Positions 35,124 through 44,152 of a stretch of DNA of 64,000 nucleotides are shown in pieces. Below the pieces are notes generated by a model. The model was not told the DNA's origin. It searched no databases and saw only the letters and a program-made list of their open reading frames with translations. Source of the stretch: Actinoplanes teichomyceticus ATCC 31121. GTDB lineage: Bacteria > Actinomycetota > Actinomycetes > Mycobacteriales > Micromonosporaceae. The stretch's first letter is position 1; each line of letters begins with the position of its first letter. The translations under genes and the position numbers were made by a program. The stretch is from the NCBI RefSeq assembly GCF_003711105.1, contig NZ_CP023865.1, positions 3,869,001-3,933,000 on the forward strand, in the 5' to 3' direction.

Positions 35124-35879
35124 TCACGCCGGTACGATCGTGACGCCGGCGTCGCGCAGCGACCGTACCGTCGGGTGGTCCGGCGCGGCATCGGTCACGA
35201 TGCCGCTCACCTCGCCCGGAGCGAGCACCGTGAACGGTGCGGCGGCGCCGATCTTCTCGCTGCTGGCCAGCACGTAGGTGTCGGCGGCGCGGGTGGCCAG
35301 GACGCGTTTCATCGCGGCCTCCTCGACGTCACCGGTGGTGAGCCCGGCCTCCGGGTGGACGCCGGTCACGCCGAGCAGGAACAGGTCCGCCGAGATGCCG
35401 CGGGCCGCCTCCGCGGTGGCCGCCCCGCAGGTCACCACGGAGTGCTTGAAGAGGCGGCCGCCGAGCACGTAGACGTCGACCGCCGGGTGCGCCACCAGCG
35501 CGGCGGCGACCGTCGGACTGTGCGTGACGATGGTCGCGGACAGCTCCGGCGGCAGGGCGGCGGTGACCGCCAGCGCGGTGGTGCCGCCGTCGAGCAGCAC
35601 GGTGCTGCCGGGCCGGATCAGCGTGGCGGCCGCGGCGGCGACCCGCGCCTTGCTGTCGGCCGCGACGGTGGCGCGGGTGGCGTGGTCGGCGGTCGCCGCG
35701 GAGACCGGCAGCGCCCCGCCGTAGACCCGCCGGCACAGGCCGGCCGCGGCGAGCTCGCGCAGGTCCCGGCGGATCATGTCCTCGGTGACGCCCAGTCGCG
35801 CCGCGACGTCCTTGGCCACCACCTTGCCCGTGGTCTGCAGGTGGGACAGCAGGACCGCACGTCGCTCCGCGGCCAGCAT
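35124..35879 (-). CDS. DeoR/GlpR-family transcriptional repressor
   Basis: 251 residues. Residues about 3-58 are the DeoR winged helix (AAERRAVLLSHLQTTGKVVAKDVAARLGVTEDMIRRDLREL). The rest is the DeoRC sensor domain with the sugar-phosphate-isomerase-like LLDGGTTALAV and the pattern CGAATAEAARGISADLFLLGVTGV. Such repressors respond to phosphorylated sugars. It is divergent from the Nudix gene at 35937, with only 57 bases between the starts, so that gene is a likely target. Confidence 0.92.
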   Translation of the reverse strand: MLAAERRAVLLSHLQTTGKVVAKDVAARLGVTEDMIRRDLRELAAAGLCRRVYGGALPVSAATADHATRATVAADSKARVAAAAATLIRPGSTVLLDGGTTALAVTAALPPELSATIVTHSPTVAAALVAHPAVDVYVLGGRLFKHSVVTCGAATAEAARGISADLFLLGVTGVHPEAGLTTGDVEEAAMKRVLATRAADTYVLASSEKIGAAAPFTVLAPGEVSGIVTDAAPDHPTVRSLRDAGVTIVPA

Positions 35880-35936
35880 CCGTGTTTCTCCCCGATGTTG
35901 TCGACTGTTGCGCGTTGTCCCGGGTAGGTTACCGGC

Positions 35937-36602
35937 ATGACCGCACAACCCGGCATCGACATCCCGGACGCTCGTGGCCGCACCGGCCTGGACCGGGCGG
36001 GGCGCGACCTCACCGGCAACCCGGACGTGATCGTGCGCGATGTGGAGCTGCTCGCCACGGCCTGGCACGTGCTGCGCCGCACGACGTACGACTACCGCCG
36101 CCGCGACGGCAGCTGGAGCCGTGAGCGGCGGGAGACCTATGACCGCGGCGACGGCGCCACCGTGCTGCTCTACCACCCCGAGCAGGAGACCGTGCTGCTC
36201 ACCCGTCAGTTCCGCTACCCGGTCTACGTCAACGGGCACCCCGACGGCATGTTCCTGGAGACCGCCGCCGGCCTGCTCGACGGCGAGGACCCGGCCGCCG
36301 CGATCCGGCGTGAGGCGAGCGAGGAACTGGGTGTGGTGATCGGCGAGCTGGAGCCGGTCTTCGCGGTGTGGACCAGCCCCGGGTCGGTCACCGAGCGGGT
36401 GCACTGCTTCGCGGCGCCGTACAGCGCGCAGTCGCGGGTCGGTCCGGGCGGCGGTCTGGCCGACGACGGCGAGGACATCGCGGCCGTGGAGATGCCGTTC
36501 ACGCAGGCGCTCAAGGGCATCGAGACCGGGGAGATCGCCGACGCGAAGACCATCATGCTGCTGCAGTGGGCGGCGCTGCGCGGCCCGTTCCGGTCGCGCT
36601 GA
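35937..36602 (+). CDS. Nudix hydrolase, NudK/GDP-mannose pyrophosphatase-like
   Basis: 221 residues. The Nudix region reads ETAAGLLDGEDPAAAIRREASEELGV, with REaxEELG in place. The preceding YRRRDGSWSRERRETYDRGDGATVLLY and TRQFRYPVY patterns are those of the NudK branch, which hydrolyses GDP-mannose to GMP and mannose-1-phosphate. The substrate fits a link to the divergent DeoR-type sugar-phosphate repressor. The C-terminal GEIADAKTIMLLQWAAL is also typical. Confidence 0.85.
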   Translation: MTAQPGIDIPDARGRTGLDRAGRDLTGNPDVIVRDVELLATAWHVLRRTTYDYRRRDGSWSRERRETYDRGDGATVLLYHPEQETVLLTRQFRYPVYVNGHPDGMFLETAAGLLDGEDPAAAIRREASEELGVVIGELEPVFAVWTSPGSVTERVHCFAAPYSAQSRVGPGGGLADDGEDIAAVEMPFTQALKGIETGEIADAKTIMLLQWAALRGPFRSR

Positions 36603-36653
36603 CCGGTGGCGTCGCCGGCCTCGGACCGCACCGACCGCAAGCCCGCGCGCTCG

Positions 36654-36870
36654 GGGTCCGCCCGTTCCCGGTCCGCGCGTTCCCGGTCCGCGCGTTCCCG
36701 GTCCGCGCGTTCCCGGTCCGCGCGCTCCCGGTCCGCGCGCTCCCGGACTGCCTGCTGCGGCCTCGCGCGCTCCCGGACCCGCGCGCTCCCGGACCCGCGC
36801 GCTCCCGGACCCGCGCGCTCCCGGACCCGCGCGCTCCCGGACCCGCGCGCTCCCGGACCCGCGGGCTCCC
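36654..36870. repeat. 15/16-bp tandem repeats after the nudK-like gene
   Basis: A first array has about six copies of a 15-bp unit GGTCCGCGCGTTCCC (36654-36745). A second has about six copies of the 16-bp variant GGACCCGCGCGCTCCC (36770-36870). They share the core GCGCG(T/C)TCCCGG. The change from 15 to 16 bp breaks any reading frame, so translation is unlikely. The flanks up to 37007 hold no gene. Confidence 0.85.
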
Positions 36871-37007
36871 GCCCCGCCGGGGCGACCCGAACGGCTGAAT
36901 CCCGTGCGGTCGGCACCCGGCCCGCCCGAGCCGTCCCCCGCGGCCACCGCAGGTGGGCGGCTCGCCCCGCGCGCACCGGCCGGAATTGCGGCTGATAGGC
37001 GGATATC

Positions 37008-37343
37008 GTGATGGACGACCATTTCAAGATCGCTACGAGCCTGAGCGTGGCCGGCGACGGGGTGACGACGTTCAGCGTCACCCTGGCCGGCTCGCTCGAC
37101 CTCGGCAGCCGCGACGAGCTGCGCGCGGCACTGCTCGGCATCGTCCAGGCCGGGGGCGGCGGCCGCATCGTGGTGGACCTGAGCCGGGTCCGGTTCATCG
37201 ACTCGGAGGCGATCAGCGCCCTGATCCAGAGCTACCTGGCCGCCGAACGGGCCGGGTACTCGTTCCGGCTGATCCGGGCCGTGGGGATCGTCGAGCGGGT
37301 GCTCACCGTCGTCGGCCTCGGCTACCTGCTGGAGCGGCCCTGA
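37008..37343 (+). CDS. STAS-domain anti-sigma-factor antagonist
   Basis: 111 residues from GTG 37008 (ATG 37011 equally possible). The STAS fold is clear: FSVTLAGSLDLGSRDELRAAL, IVVDLSRVRFIDSEAISALI and the C-terminal RAVGIVERVLTVVGL. The phosphorylatable Ser of SpoIIAA-type proteins lies in FIDSEA and is present. Such proteins free a sigma factor by binding its anti-sigma kinase. No kinase or sigma gene is adjacent, so it acts as an orphan. The next 310 bases (37344-37654) hold no gene. Confidence 0.9.
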   Translation: MMDDHFKIATSLSVAGDGVTTFSVTLAGSLDLGSRDELRAALLGIVQAGGGGRIVVDLSRVRFIDSEAISALIQSYLAAERAGYSFRLIRAVGIVERVLTVVGLGYLLERP

Positions 37344-37654
37344 CCGGGGACCGCGCGGCGGCCGCCGCCGTCGCGGTACGCGCGGTGCCCCGCCACCCGG
37401 TCCACCGGCTCGAACCGCTGTCCCCGCACCCGGCCGACCGCTGTCCCGGCCGGACCGGACAGGGCGGGGTCACCGGGCCGCCCTCCCGGGGCAGCACGAT
37501 CGCGTCGTCGATCAGGTGCCCGCGCGGGCGGCCGGCCGTGCCGGACGCCAGGCTGCCCCGCGGGTGAGGTGCCGCGACCGAGCGTCGGCACCCCGGACCG
37601 GGGAGGATAACCTCGGCACGCGGCACGGCGGGTGAGCGGAAGGGGCGGACGGGC

Positions 37655-39409
37655 TTGACGACCGAGGACGACCTGCTCCTGCTGCGCGCCTACGAGCCGG
37701 TGCTCAGGTTCACCGCGGGCGAGTGGTTCCACCCGGTCTCGGTGGACCGCTACGTCAGCCGGGCCAGTCTGTGGCGTGCCGAACCCGGCGCCGGCCCGGT
37801 CCGGGTGGCCGCGGCCGGCACGCTCAGCCTGGACACCCTGGCCGCGGCCGGGGGCGCCGAGCAGGGCCTGCGCTACTCGCTGTCCGGGATCGGCGGCACC
37901 GAGAAGCACCTCGCGCACGTCCCGCTGCGGGAGCGGCCCCCGCACCTGGCCCGGGCCAGCCGCCTGGCGCAGGTCGGCCTCACCGCCCGGCTGGTCGACG
38001 CGATGAACCGCTTCTCGCTGCTGTTCCGTGGCAGCGTGCCCGGCGGCAGCGCCGCGCAATCGTTCCTGCTGCAGCGCGACCACCTGGAACCGCACCGGCC
38101 CACCTACTACGGGCGGGTGCTGCGCGACGACCCGTGGATCGTCTGCCAGTACTGGTTCTTCTACAGCTTCAACAACTGGCGGTCGGCGTTCGGCGGGGTC
38201 AACGAGCACGAGGCCGACTGGGAGCAGGTCACCGTCTACCTCGACGGGACCGGGGTATGCGACCAGGACGGGCTGCCGCCGCCGCGGTGGGTGGTGTTCT
38301 CCGCGCACGAGGAGGTCGGCGACGACCTGCGGCGGCGCTGGGACGACCCGGACCTGACCGTCGCCGGGCACCGGCATCCGGTGGTCTTCGTCGGGGCCGG
38401 CTCGCACTCCGGCGCCTACCTGCCCGGCGACTACCTGATCACGGTACGGCCGCCGAAGCTGCGCGGCCTGGTCACCGCGCTGCGCTGGTCGGCCCGGCTG
38501 CTGGCGCCCTGGTCGGCCGAGGACCGGCGGATGCTCGGCATCCCGTACGTCGACTACGCCCGCGGCGACGGCCGGGCCATCGGACCCGGGCAGCCCCAGG
38601 GCTGGCATCCGGTGCTGATCGGCGACGACACGCCGTGGGTGCGCGACTTCCGCGGGCTGTGGGGCCGCGACACCCGCGACCGGCTCGGCGGCGAGCGCGG
38701 TCCGGCCGGTCCCCGGTACTCCCGCGACGGCGTGGTGCGGCAGTCCTGGGCGGACCCGGTCGGGTGGGCCGGGCTGGCGAAGGTGGTCCCCAACCAGGTG
38801 GCCGAGCGGCGGCTCGCCGAGATCCGTACCCGCCGCAACGAGGAGCGGCTGGCCGGGTTGGACCGCGAGATCGACGCCCTGCGCCACGACCTGGCGGTGG
38901 CGGCGGCCGGCCTGCCCGCCGCCGCGCCGGAGGTCCGCGCCCTCGCCGGCGGTGAGCAGCGGCTGCTCGACCTGCGGATGGAACGCACCCGCCTGGCCGA
39001 CGAGCAGCGGCGGATGGCCACGGTCTGGCCGGTCGCCCACGACCCGCACGCGCACCTGCTGCACCGGCGGCTGCCGATGGAGCCGGCGACCGGTTTCCTC
39101 GGCCGGGCCCGTTCCTGGTGGGCGGTGCTGAGCACCCCGCTGATCCTGTGGGCGGTCGGCGCGGTGGTGTCCCCGCTGCCCATCGCCGGCAAGCAGACCG
39201 CGCTGGTCCTGCTGCTGGTGCTGCTGATCGTGGAGGGCCTGGTCCGCGGGAAACTGCTGGCCGTGCTGCTGCGCCTGCTGCTGGCCGGGGCGGTGGCCGC
39301 GTCGCTGGTGGTGCTCTGGTTCGACGGCCGCTACGTGGTGAACTTCGCGTTCTTCACCGCGGCCGTGCTGGTGCTGCTGGTCAACATCCGGGAGGCCTGG
39401 CGCCGCTGA
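37655..39409 (+). CDS. large protein with Vps62-like domain and C-terminal membrane helices
   Basis: 584 residues from a TTG start (GGAAGGGG nine bases upstream). Residues about 145-270 resemble the Vps62-type domain: CQYWFFYSFNNW, NEHEADWEQVTVYLD, VVFSAHEE and VFVGAGSHSGAYLPGDY, with conserved His/Glu/Asp that could bind metal. Residues about 390-440 are a charged helical region. Residues about 490-575 hold three to four membrane helices. The function is unknown. Its short spacing to the diguanylate cyclase gene (105 bases) suggests possible co-expression. Confidence 0.75.
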   Translation: MTTEDDLLLLRAYEPVLRFTAGEWFHPVSVDRYVSRASLWRAEPGAGPVRVAAAGTLSLDTLAAAGGAEQGLRYSLSGIGGTEKHLAHVPLRERPPHLARASRLAQVGLTARLVDAMNRFSLLFRGSVPGGSAAQSFLLQRDHLEPHRPTYYGRVLRDDPWIVCQYWFFYSFNNWRSAFGGVNEHEADWEQVTVYLDGTGVCDQDGLPPPRWVVFSAHEEVGDDLRRRWDDPDLTVAGHRHPVVFVGAGSHSGAYLPGDYLITVRPPKLRGLVTALRWSARLLAPWSAEDRRMLGIPYVDYARGDGRAIGPGQPQGWHPVLIGDDTPWVRDFRGLWGRDTRDRLGGERGPAGPRYSRDGVVRQSWADPVGWAGLAKVVPNQVAERRLAEIRTRRNEERLAGLDREIDALRHDLAVAAAGLPAAAPEVRALAGGEQRLLDLRMERTRLADEQRRMATVWPVAHDPHAHLLHRRLPMEPATGFLGRARSWWAVLSTPLILWAVGAVVSPLPIAGKQTALVLLLVLLIVEGLVRGKLLAVLLRLLLAGAVAASLVVLWFDGRYVVNFAFFTAAVLVLLVNIREAWRR

Positions 39410-39514
39410 GGGCGCGGCCGACCGCCGCAACGCTGAGCGCTGTCGCGAGCAGTCCTGCACCCCTACGGCAACCCCGGGGAAACCGACCGCCAACGGTGCC
39501 GGTGCTGAGATGGC

Positions 39515-41368
39515 GTGGTGACACGTTCGAGCAGGCGACCCGAGCCCTCCACGGCGCGAGCGAGCGCGCGTGTGCCCCGCTCGCCGGCCTGGATGCTGTG
39601 GTGCGGGATGGCGGCAGTGCCCGCTGTCTGCCACTTCATCGTCCCGGCGTCGAACGCCGTCGCGCAGTCGGTGCTCTACTGCCTGGTGACCGCAGGCACG
39701 GCGGTCGCGTTGGTGGTGGGCATCCGGCTGCATCGGCCGGCGGCCGGAGCCGTCTGGTGGCTCTTCGCCGGTGGCCAGACGATGTACCTCGCCGGCGACG
39801 TCGCCTACTTCGCTGCCACCGCCGGGGGCGACACCGGTTACCCCCTGTTCGCCAACGTCCTTTACCTCGCGCAGTACGTGTTCGCCGCCGCGGGGCTGGT
39901 GCTGCTGGGCGCGCGGCGCTTGCCTCGGCGCAATACCAGCGCGCTGATCGACACCGCGATACTCGCGGTGGCCGCGGCGGTCATCTGGTGGGTGTTCCTC
40001 ATCCACCCCGCCGTCGCCGCGCCCGGCTTCTCCGCGCTGGACCGCGTGTGGGCCACCATCTATCCGGTCATGGACCTGTGCGTGCTCACGGTGGCGATCC
40101 GGCTGCTGCTCGGCAGTGGCGCCCGTCAGAGGTCATACCTTCTGTTGCTGGCGTACCTCGGCCTGACCCTGGCCGCCGACACCGCGTACGGCCTGTTGTC
40201 GTTGCACGGGGTGTACGTGACCGGTGGCTGGTCGGATGCGGTGTATCTGGCCAGCTACCTGGCGCTCGGCTCGGCTGCCCTGCACCCGTCGATGCGGCAG
40301 GTCGCCGATCCGGTGGAGGGCCGGTCGGGCGCGACGATGTACCGCGTGGTGCTGCTGGCGATCGCCACCCTGATCGCTCCCGCGGTCCTGCTGGTGCAGG
40401 CGCTGCGCCACGTCTCGAGCTCGGACCTGGTCGTGGTGGCCGCCTCGGCGGTGCTGTTCCTGCTGGTCCTCACTCGCATGGCCGGCCTCATCTCGGCGCA
40501 GCGCCGGATCGCCACGACCGACGGACTCACCGGCGTCTACACCCGCCGCTTCCTCTCCGAGGCGCTGGACGTCCACGGCGAGCGGGCCGCCCGGCACGGC
40601 ACCTCGCTCGCCATGCTGCTGCTGGACGTGGACCACTTCAAACGCATCAACGACACGTACGGCCACCCGGCGGGCGACCAGGTCCTCGTGGAGGTGGCGC
40701 GCCGGCTGCAGGACGCCTGCCGCAGCACCGACATCGTCGCCCGATTCGGCGGCGAGGAGTTCGCGGTGCTGGTGACACCGGATCCCGACGGCCTGGCCAC
40801 GCTGGCGGAGCGCCTGCGGGAACGGGTCGCCGGGACGCCGGTGCTCGTCGACGGCCGCGCGGCGGTCGCGGTGACCATCTCGATCGGCGCGGCCGAACTG
40901 CCCGGTGGCGCCTCCACCGACGACCTTCTCAACGCGGCGGACGCCGCGCTGTACGCGGCGAAGCGCGGCGGCCGCAACCGAGTCGTCATGAGCGATCCGG
41001 AGCACGCCGCGATCGCCCCGGACACGGCGAAGCCGGCCGCCGGCGGGTCGGCCGACGTCGAGGAGCAGATCCGGCAGTGGACCGCGGCGGTGGCCGAGGC
41101 CGTACGCCGCCGCGCGGACGACCCGGGCGTGCCGACCAGCCTGGTGGCCGGCGTTTGCACCGCGTGGGCGGTCATGCGCGCCGCCGGGCATCCGGGCCTG
41201 TCGGCGGAGCAGGCCCGCGCCGAGCTGCGGCGCTGCCGGGGGCTGGTGTTCCACCCGCACGCGGTCGACGCGTTCCTCGCGCTGGAGGCGGCCGGGCTGG
41301 TCGGTACGCCGGAACCCCGTGGCGGCGCCACGGCTGCCGGCGACGCGCGGATAGCGGTGTCCGCCTGA
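39515..41368 (+). CDS. membrane diguanylate cyclase (GGDEF)
   Basis: 617 residues from GTG 39515. Residues about 25-325 hold nine or so membrane helices forming a sensor (VVGIRLHRPAAGAVWWLFAGGQ). Residues about 335-490 are a complete GGDEF domain: TDGLTGVYTRRFL, LLDVDHFKRINDTYGHPAGD with both metal Asp, and RFGGEEF. The inhibitory site RSTD lies five residues before GGEEF, so product feedback is expected. It makes c-di-GMP from GTP. A ~120-residue C-terminal extension (QWTAAVAEAVRRRADD...) has no assigned role. It converges on a paralogous GGDEF-EAL gene. Confidence 0.93.
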   Translation: MVTRSSRRPEPSTARASARVPRSPAWMLWCGMAAVPAVCHFIVPASNAVAQSVLYCLVTAGTAVALVVGIRLHRPAAGAVWWLFAGGQTMYLAGDVAYFAATAGGDTGYPLFANVLYLAQYVFAAAGLVLLGARRLPRRNTSALIDTAILAVAAAVIWWVFLIHPAVAAPGFSALDRVWATIYPVMDLCVLTVAIRLLLGSGARQRSYLLLLAYLGLTLAADTAYGLLSLHGVYVTGGWSDAVYLASYLALGSAALHPSMRQVADPVEGRSGATMYRVVLLAIATLIAPAVLLVQALRHVSSSDLVVVAASAVLFLLVLTRMAGLISAQRRIATTDGLTGVYTRRFLSEALDVHGERAARHGTSLAMLLLDVDHFKRINDTYGHPAGDQVLVEVARRLQDACRSTDIVARFGGEEFAVLVTPDPDGLATLAERLRERVAGTPVLVDGRAAVAVTISIGAAELPGGASTDDLLNAADAALYAAKRGGRNRVVMSDPEHAAIAPDTAKPAAGGSADVEEQIRQWTAAVAEAVRRRADDPGVPTSLVAGVCTAWAVMRAAGHPGLSAEQARAELRRCRGLVFHPHAVDAFLALEAAGLVGTPEPRGGATAAGDARIAVSA

Positions 41369-41846
41369 CCGCTCACCCGCGGCTTCGATCATCGGCCGGC
41401 GCCGGCCGCGCCCGACCCGTGTGCTGCGGTGCGGCGCCGCCGTGCGGCCGGACGCGGGAGAGTCGTCGGTCCGCACGCCGACGCCGCCCGACGCATGGAT
41501 GCGGCATACATCATTCCCGCGTCCGGTCGTGGTGTCCGGATCGCTGAGACTCGATCTGTTTCCTGTTTCCTGCCCGGCCTTGCCACCTCGGCGATGCGGG
41601 CCGCCGTCGGCGCCCGATCGAGCGTCTCCACGCTTCGGCACGTGTCCACGCTCTCCGCCCGCCGGGCCTGGCGGAGCCGATGAAGCCCATCATCGTGGTC
41701 CTGTCGCGGACCGGAATGGCGACCGGGTCCCCCCAGCAATCGCAGGCTCTCCTGGGTGGCGACGCGGTGCGGGGTCGTGTGCCTGAAGCAGCTGCACGAC
41801 GTTCGCGGGGTGGCTGAACCGGGGAGCCCCCGCCCCGGACCGGTGA
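41369..41846. other. gap between convergent c-di-GMP genes
   Basis: These 478 bases contain GC-rich sequence with no credible coding frame on either strand. A slightly AT-richer patch (41500-41580) lies in the middle. I see no hairpin strong enough to name as terminator. Confidence 0.4.
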
Positions 41847-44072
41847 TCAGAACGTGCGGTGACCGGCGTACGACGGGTCGGCGTCGCTGCCCGGCGGCCG
41901 GGCGGCGCCGAAGTCCGGGGCGGCGCTGGGGCGGCCGTAGAGGTAGCCCTGCAGCAGGCGGTAGCCGAGGTCGTACAGCGCCTCGGCCTGCTCGGCGGTC
42001 TCCACGCCCTCGGCGACGGCGGTCAGCCCCAGCCCGTCGCTGACCTGGATGAGCGCCCGGGCGATCACGGCGTGCCGGCCGGCCTCGGTGACCCGGTCGA
42101 CGAACGACTTGTCGACCTTGAGCACGTCCACCGGCACGGTCTGCAGCAGCCCGAGCGAGGAGTGCCCGGTGCCGAAGTCGTCCAGCGCGATCCGGACCCC
42201 GAGCGCGCGCAGCTGGTGCAGCGCCTGCACGGCCTGGCCGCCGCCGAAGACCGCGGTCTCGGTGACCTCCACGGTCAGGCACCGCGGCGGCAGGCCGGTG
42301 TCGCGCAGGATGTCGGCGACGGCGCCGGGGAACTGCGGCCGGGCGAGCTGGCGTGCCGACACGTTGACGCTGACCCGGTCCGGCGCGGCCGGGCCGAGCT
42401 CGGCGCGCCAGCCGGCCATCTGCTCGCAGGCGGTCCGCAGGATCCATGCGCCCAGCTCGACGATCAGGCCGCTCTGCTCGGCCACCGGGATGAACTGCGC
42501 CGGGCTGATCAGGCCGCGCTGCGGGTGCCGCCAGCGGACCAGCGCCTCGACCGCGGCGACCCGGCCGCCGGGCAGCGCCACGATCGGCTGGTAGACCACC
42601 ACGAAATGGCCGGCCTGCAGCGCCGCCTGCAATTCGGCGCCCAGCCGGGCGTGCTCGCCGGCCCGCTCGTCCAGCGCCGGCGACCAGTGCCGGTACGGTT
42701 CCCCGGTCTCCTTGGCCGCGTGCATCGCGGCCTCGGCCCGGCGCAGCGCCTCCACCGGTCCGGCGGCCTGCGCCAGTCCCAGACTGGCCCGGGCCAGCAG
42801 CTCGTGCCCGCCGGCCTCGACCGGCGCGCTGAGCGCCGCGGCGACCCGCCGGGCGATCTGCTCGTCGGTCACGGCCGCGGGCAGCAGCAGCCCGAACTCG
42901 TCGCCGCCGAGCCGGGCCACCAGGACCCCGTCCGAGGCCGCCTGACCGATCCGGCGGGCCAGCACGATCAGCACCCGGTCGCCGACCGGCCGGCCCAGCT
43001 CATCGTTGATGCTCTTGAAACCGCCGAGCCCCAGGAAGGCGACCCGCAGCGGACCGGCGCCGGCCGCCTCGGCCAGTGCCTGCTCGAAGTGCCGGCGGTT
43101 GGGCAGCCCGGTCAGGTCGTCGTGCGCGGCGATCTCCTGCAGCGCCGCGGCCTGCCCCTGCACCTGCCGCATCAGCCCGACCATCCGCGCGGCGACCAGC
43201 AGGAACAGCGCGGCCGAGCTGGCGCCGATGGCGAACCGGTCGACGGCACTGTCGCCGGCGCCGGGCAGGAACAGCATCGCCGGCGACAGCAGCGCGCAGC
43301 CGGCGAGCAGGGCCAGCTGCGCCCGGCCGACCCGGGCCGCGCGGGGTGCCGCCGGCTGCGCCGGCCGCGCCATGGACGGATGCAGCGCCGCGGCGGCCCA
43401 CAGCACGTAGGAGAGCAGCCACCCGAAGTTGAACTGGTGGCCGTCGGTGTCGCTGTGCAGGCTCACCACGGAGTAACCGACGTCCGCGACCAGCAGCAGC
43501 AGGGCGGCGGCGCCGAGCAGCCGGGTGCTGACGGTCGGGCCCCGGGTGGTGAACAGGCGGGCGAGCAGGGCCAGCAGCAGCGCGTCGGCGGCCGGATAGG
43601 CGGTCGCGACGATCCGCAGCAGCGGGGGACTGCCGGACTCCGCGGCGACCGGGTGCAGCACGAAGATCCAGAACACCAGGCCCAGGCCGATGCCGGCCAT
43701 GGCGGCGTCCGCGAGACCCTCCTTGCGGCTGCGCACCAGCAGCCACAGACCGGTCGCCAGCAGCGGATAGCTGCCCAGGTAGAACACGTCGGCGACGGAG
43801 GCGTCCGGATCCTGGTGGGCCACGTAGCTCAGGTACTCCCAGAGCAGGTCGCCGATCGCCGAGGCCGCCTGACCCGCGCTGAAGAGGTACCACGCGGCCG
43901 GACGGCGCGGGCGGTGCAGCCGGATCCCGACGAGGATCGCCACCGCGGACAGCAGGCCGATCGCGTTGTAGTACAGGTTGGCGGCGAGGCTCCCGTTGGG
44001 CAGCGTCAGCTGGCCGGCGGTGGCGGTCACGCCCACCGCCACCCACCAGCCCCAGACCGTCGATCGCCGCAT
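41847..44072 (-). CDS. membrane GGDEF-EAL protein, probable c-di-GMP phosphodiesterase
   Basis: 741 residues. The N-terminal ~300 residues are membrane helices with the same VGIRLHRP...AWYLFSAGQ pattern as the cyclase at 39515, so the two sensors are paralogous. The GGDEF domain (about 315-470) keeps RLGGDEF but has LGLGGFKS where LDxDxFK is required, losing both metal Asp, and GRPVGD for GHxxGD; it is likely inactive. The EAL domain (about 485-720) is intact: VEALVRW, VEVTETAVF, IALDDFGTGHSSLG, KVDKSFV, VAEGVE. It should hydrolyse c-di-GMP. Confidence 0.92.
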   Translation of the reverse strand: MRRSTVWGWWVAVGVTATAGQLTLPNGSLAANLYYNAIGLLSAVAILVGIRLHRPRRPAAWYLFSAGQAASAIGDLLWEYLSYVAHQDPDASVADVFYLGSYPLLATGLWLLVRSRKEGLADAAMAGIGLGLVFWIFVLHPVAAESGSPPLLRIVATAYPAADALLLALLARLFTTRGPTVSTRLLGAAALLLLVADVGYSVVSLHSDTDGHQFNFGWLLSYVLWAAAALHPSMARPAQPAAPRAARVGRAQLALLAGCALLSPAMLFLPGAGDSAVDRFAIGASSAALFLLVAARMVGLMRQVQGQAAALQEIAAHDDLTGLPNRRHFEQALAEAAGAGPLRVAFLGLGGFKSINDELGRPVGDRVLIVLARRIGQAASDGVLVARLGGDEFGLLLPAAVTDEQIARRVAAALSAPVEAGGHELLARASLGLAQAAGPVEALRRAEAAMHAAKETGEPYRHWSPALDERAGEHARLGAELQAALQAGHFVVVYQPIVALPGGRVAAVEALVRWRHPQRGLISPAQFIPVAEQSGLIVELGAWILRTACEQMAGWRAELGPAAPDRVSVNVSARQLARPQFPGAVADILRDTGLPPRCLTVEVTETAVFGGGQAVQALHQLRALGVRIALDDFGTGHSSLGLLQTVPVDVLKVDKSFVDRVTEAGRHAVIARALIQVSDGLGLTAVAEGVETAEQAEALYDLGYRLLQGYLYGRPSAAPDFGAARPPGSDADPSYAGHRTF

Positions 44073-44152
44073 GGACTGTCCATCGTCCGGCGTCGCTCCT
44101 GCTTGAGCCTCGACTCTTGATCATTTCCGGGCGGGGTGGCACGGTGGGTGCC

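Noticed and set aside
36606..36995. Ser/Arg-repeat frame across the 15/16-bp arrays
   Set aside because: Unit length changes from 15 to 16 bp, so the repeat cannot be maintained as protein, and no start signal is seen.
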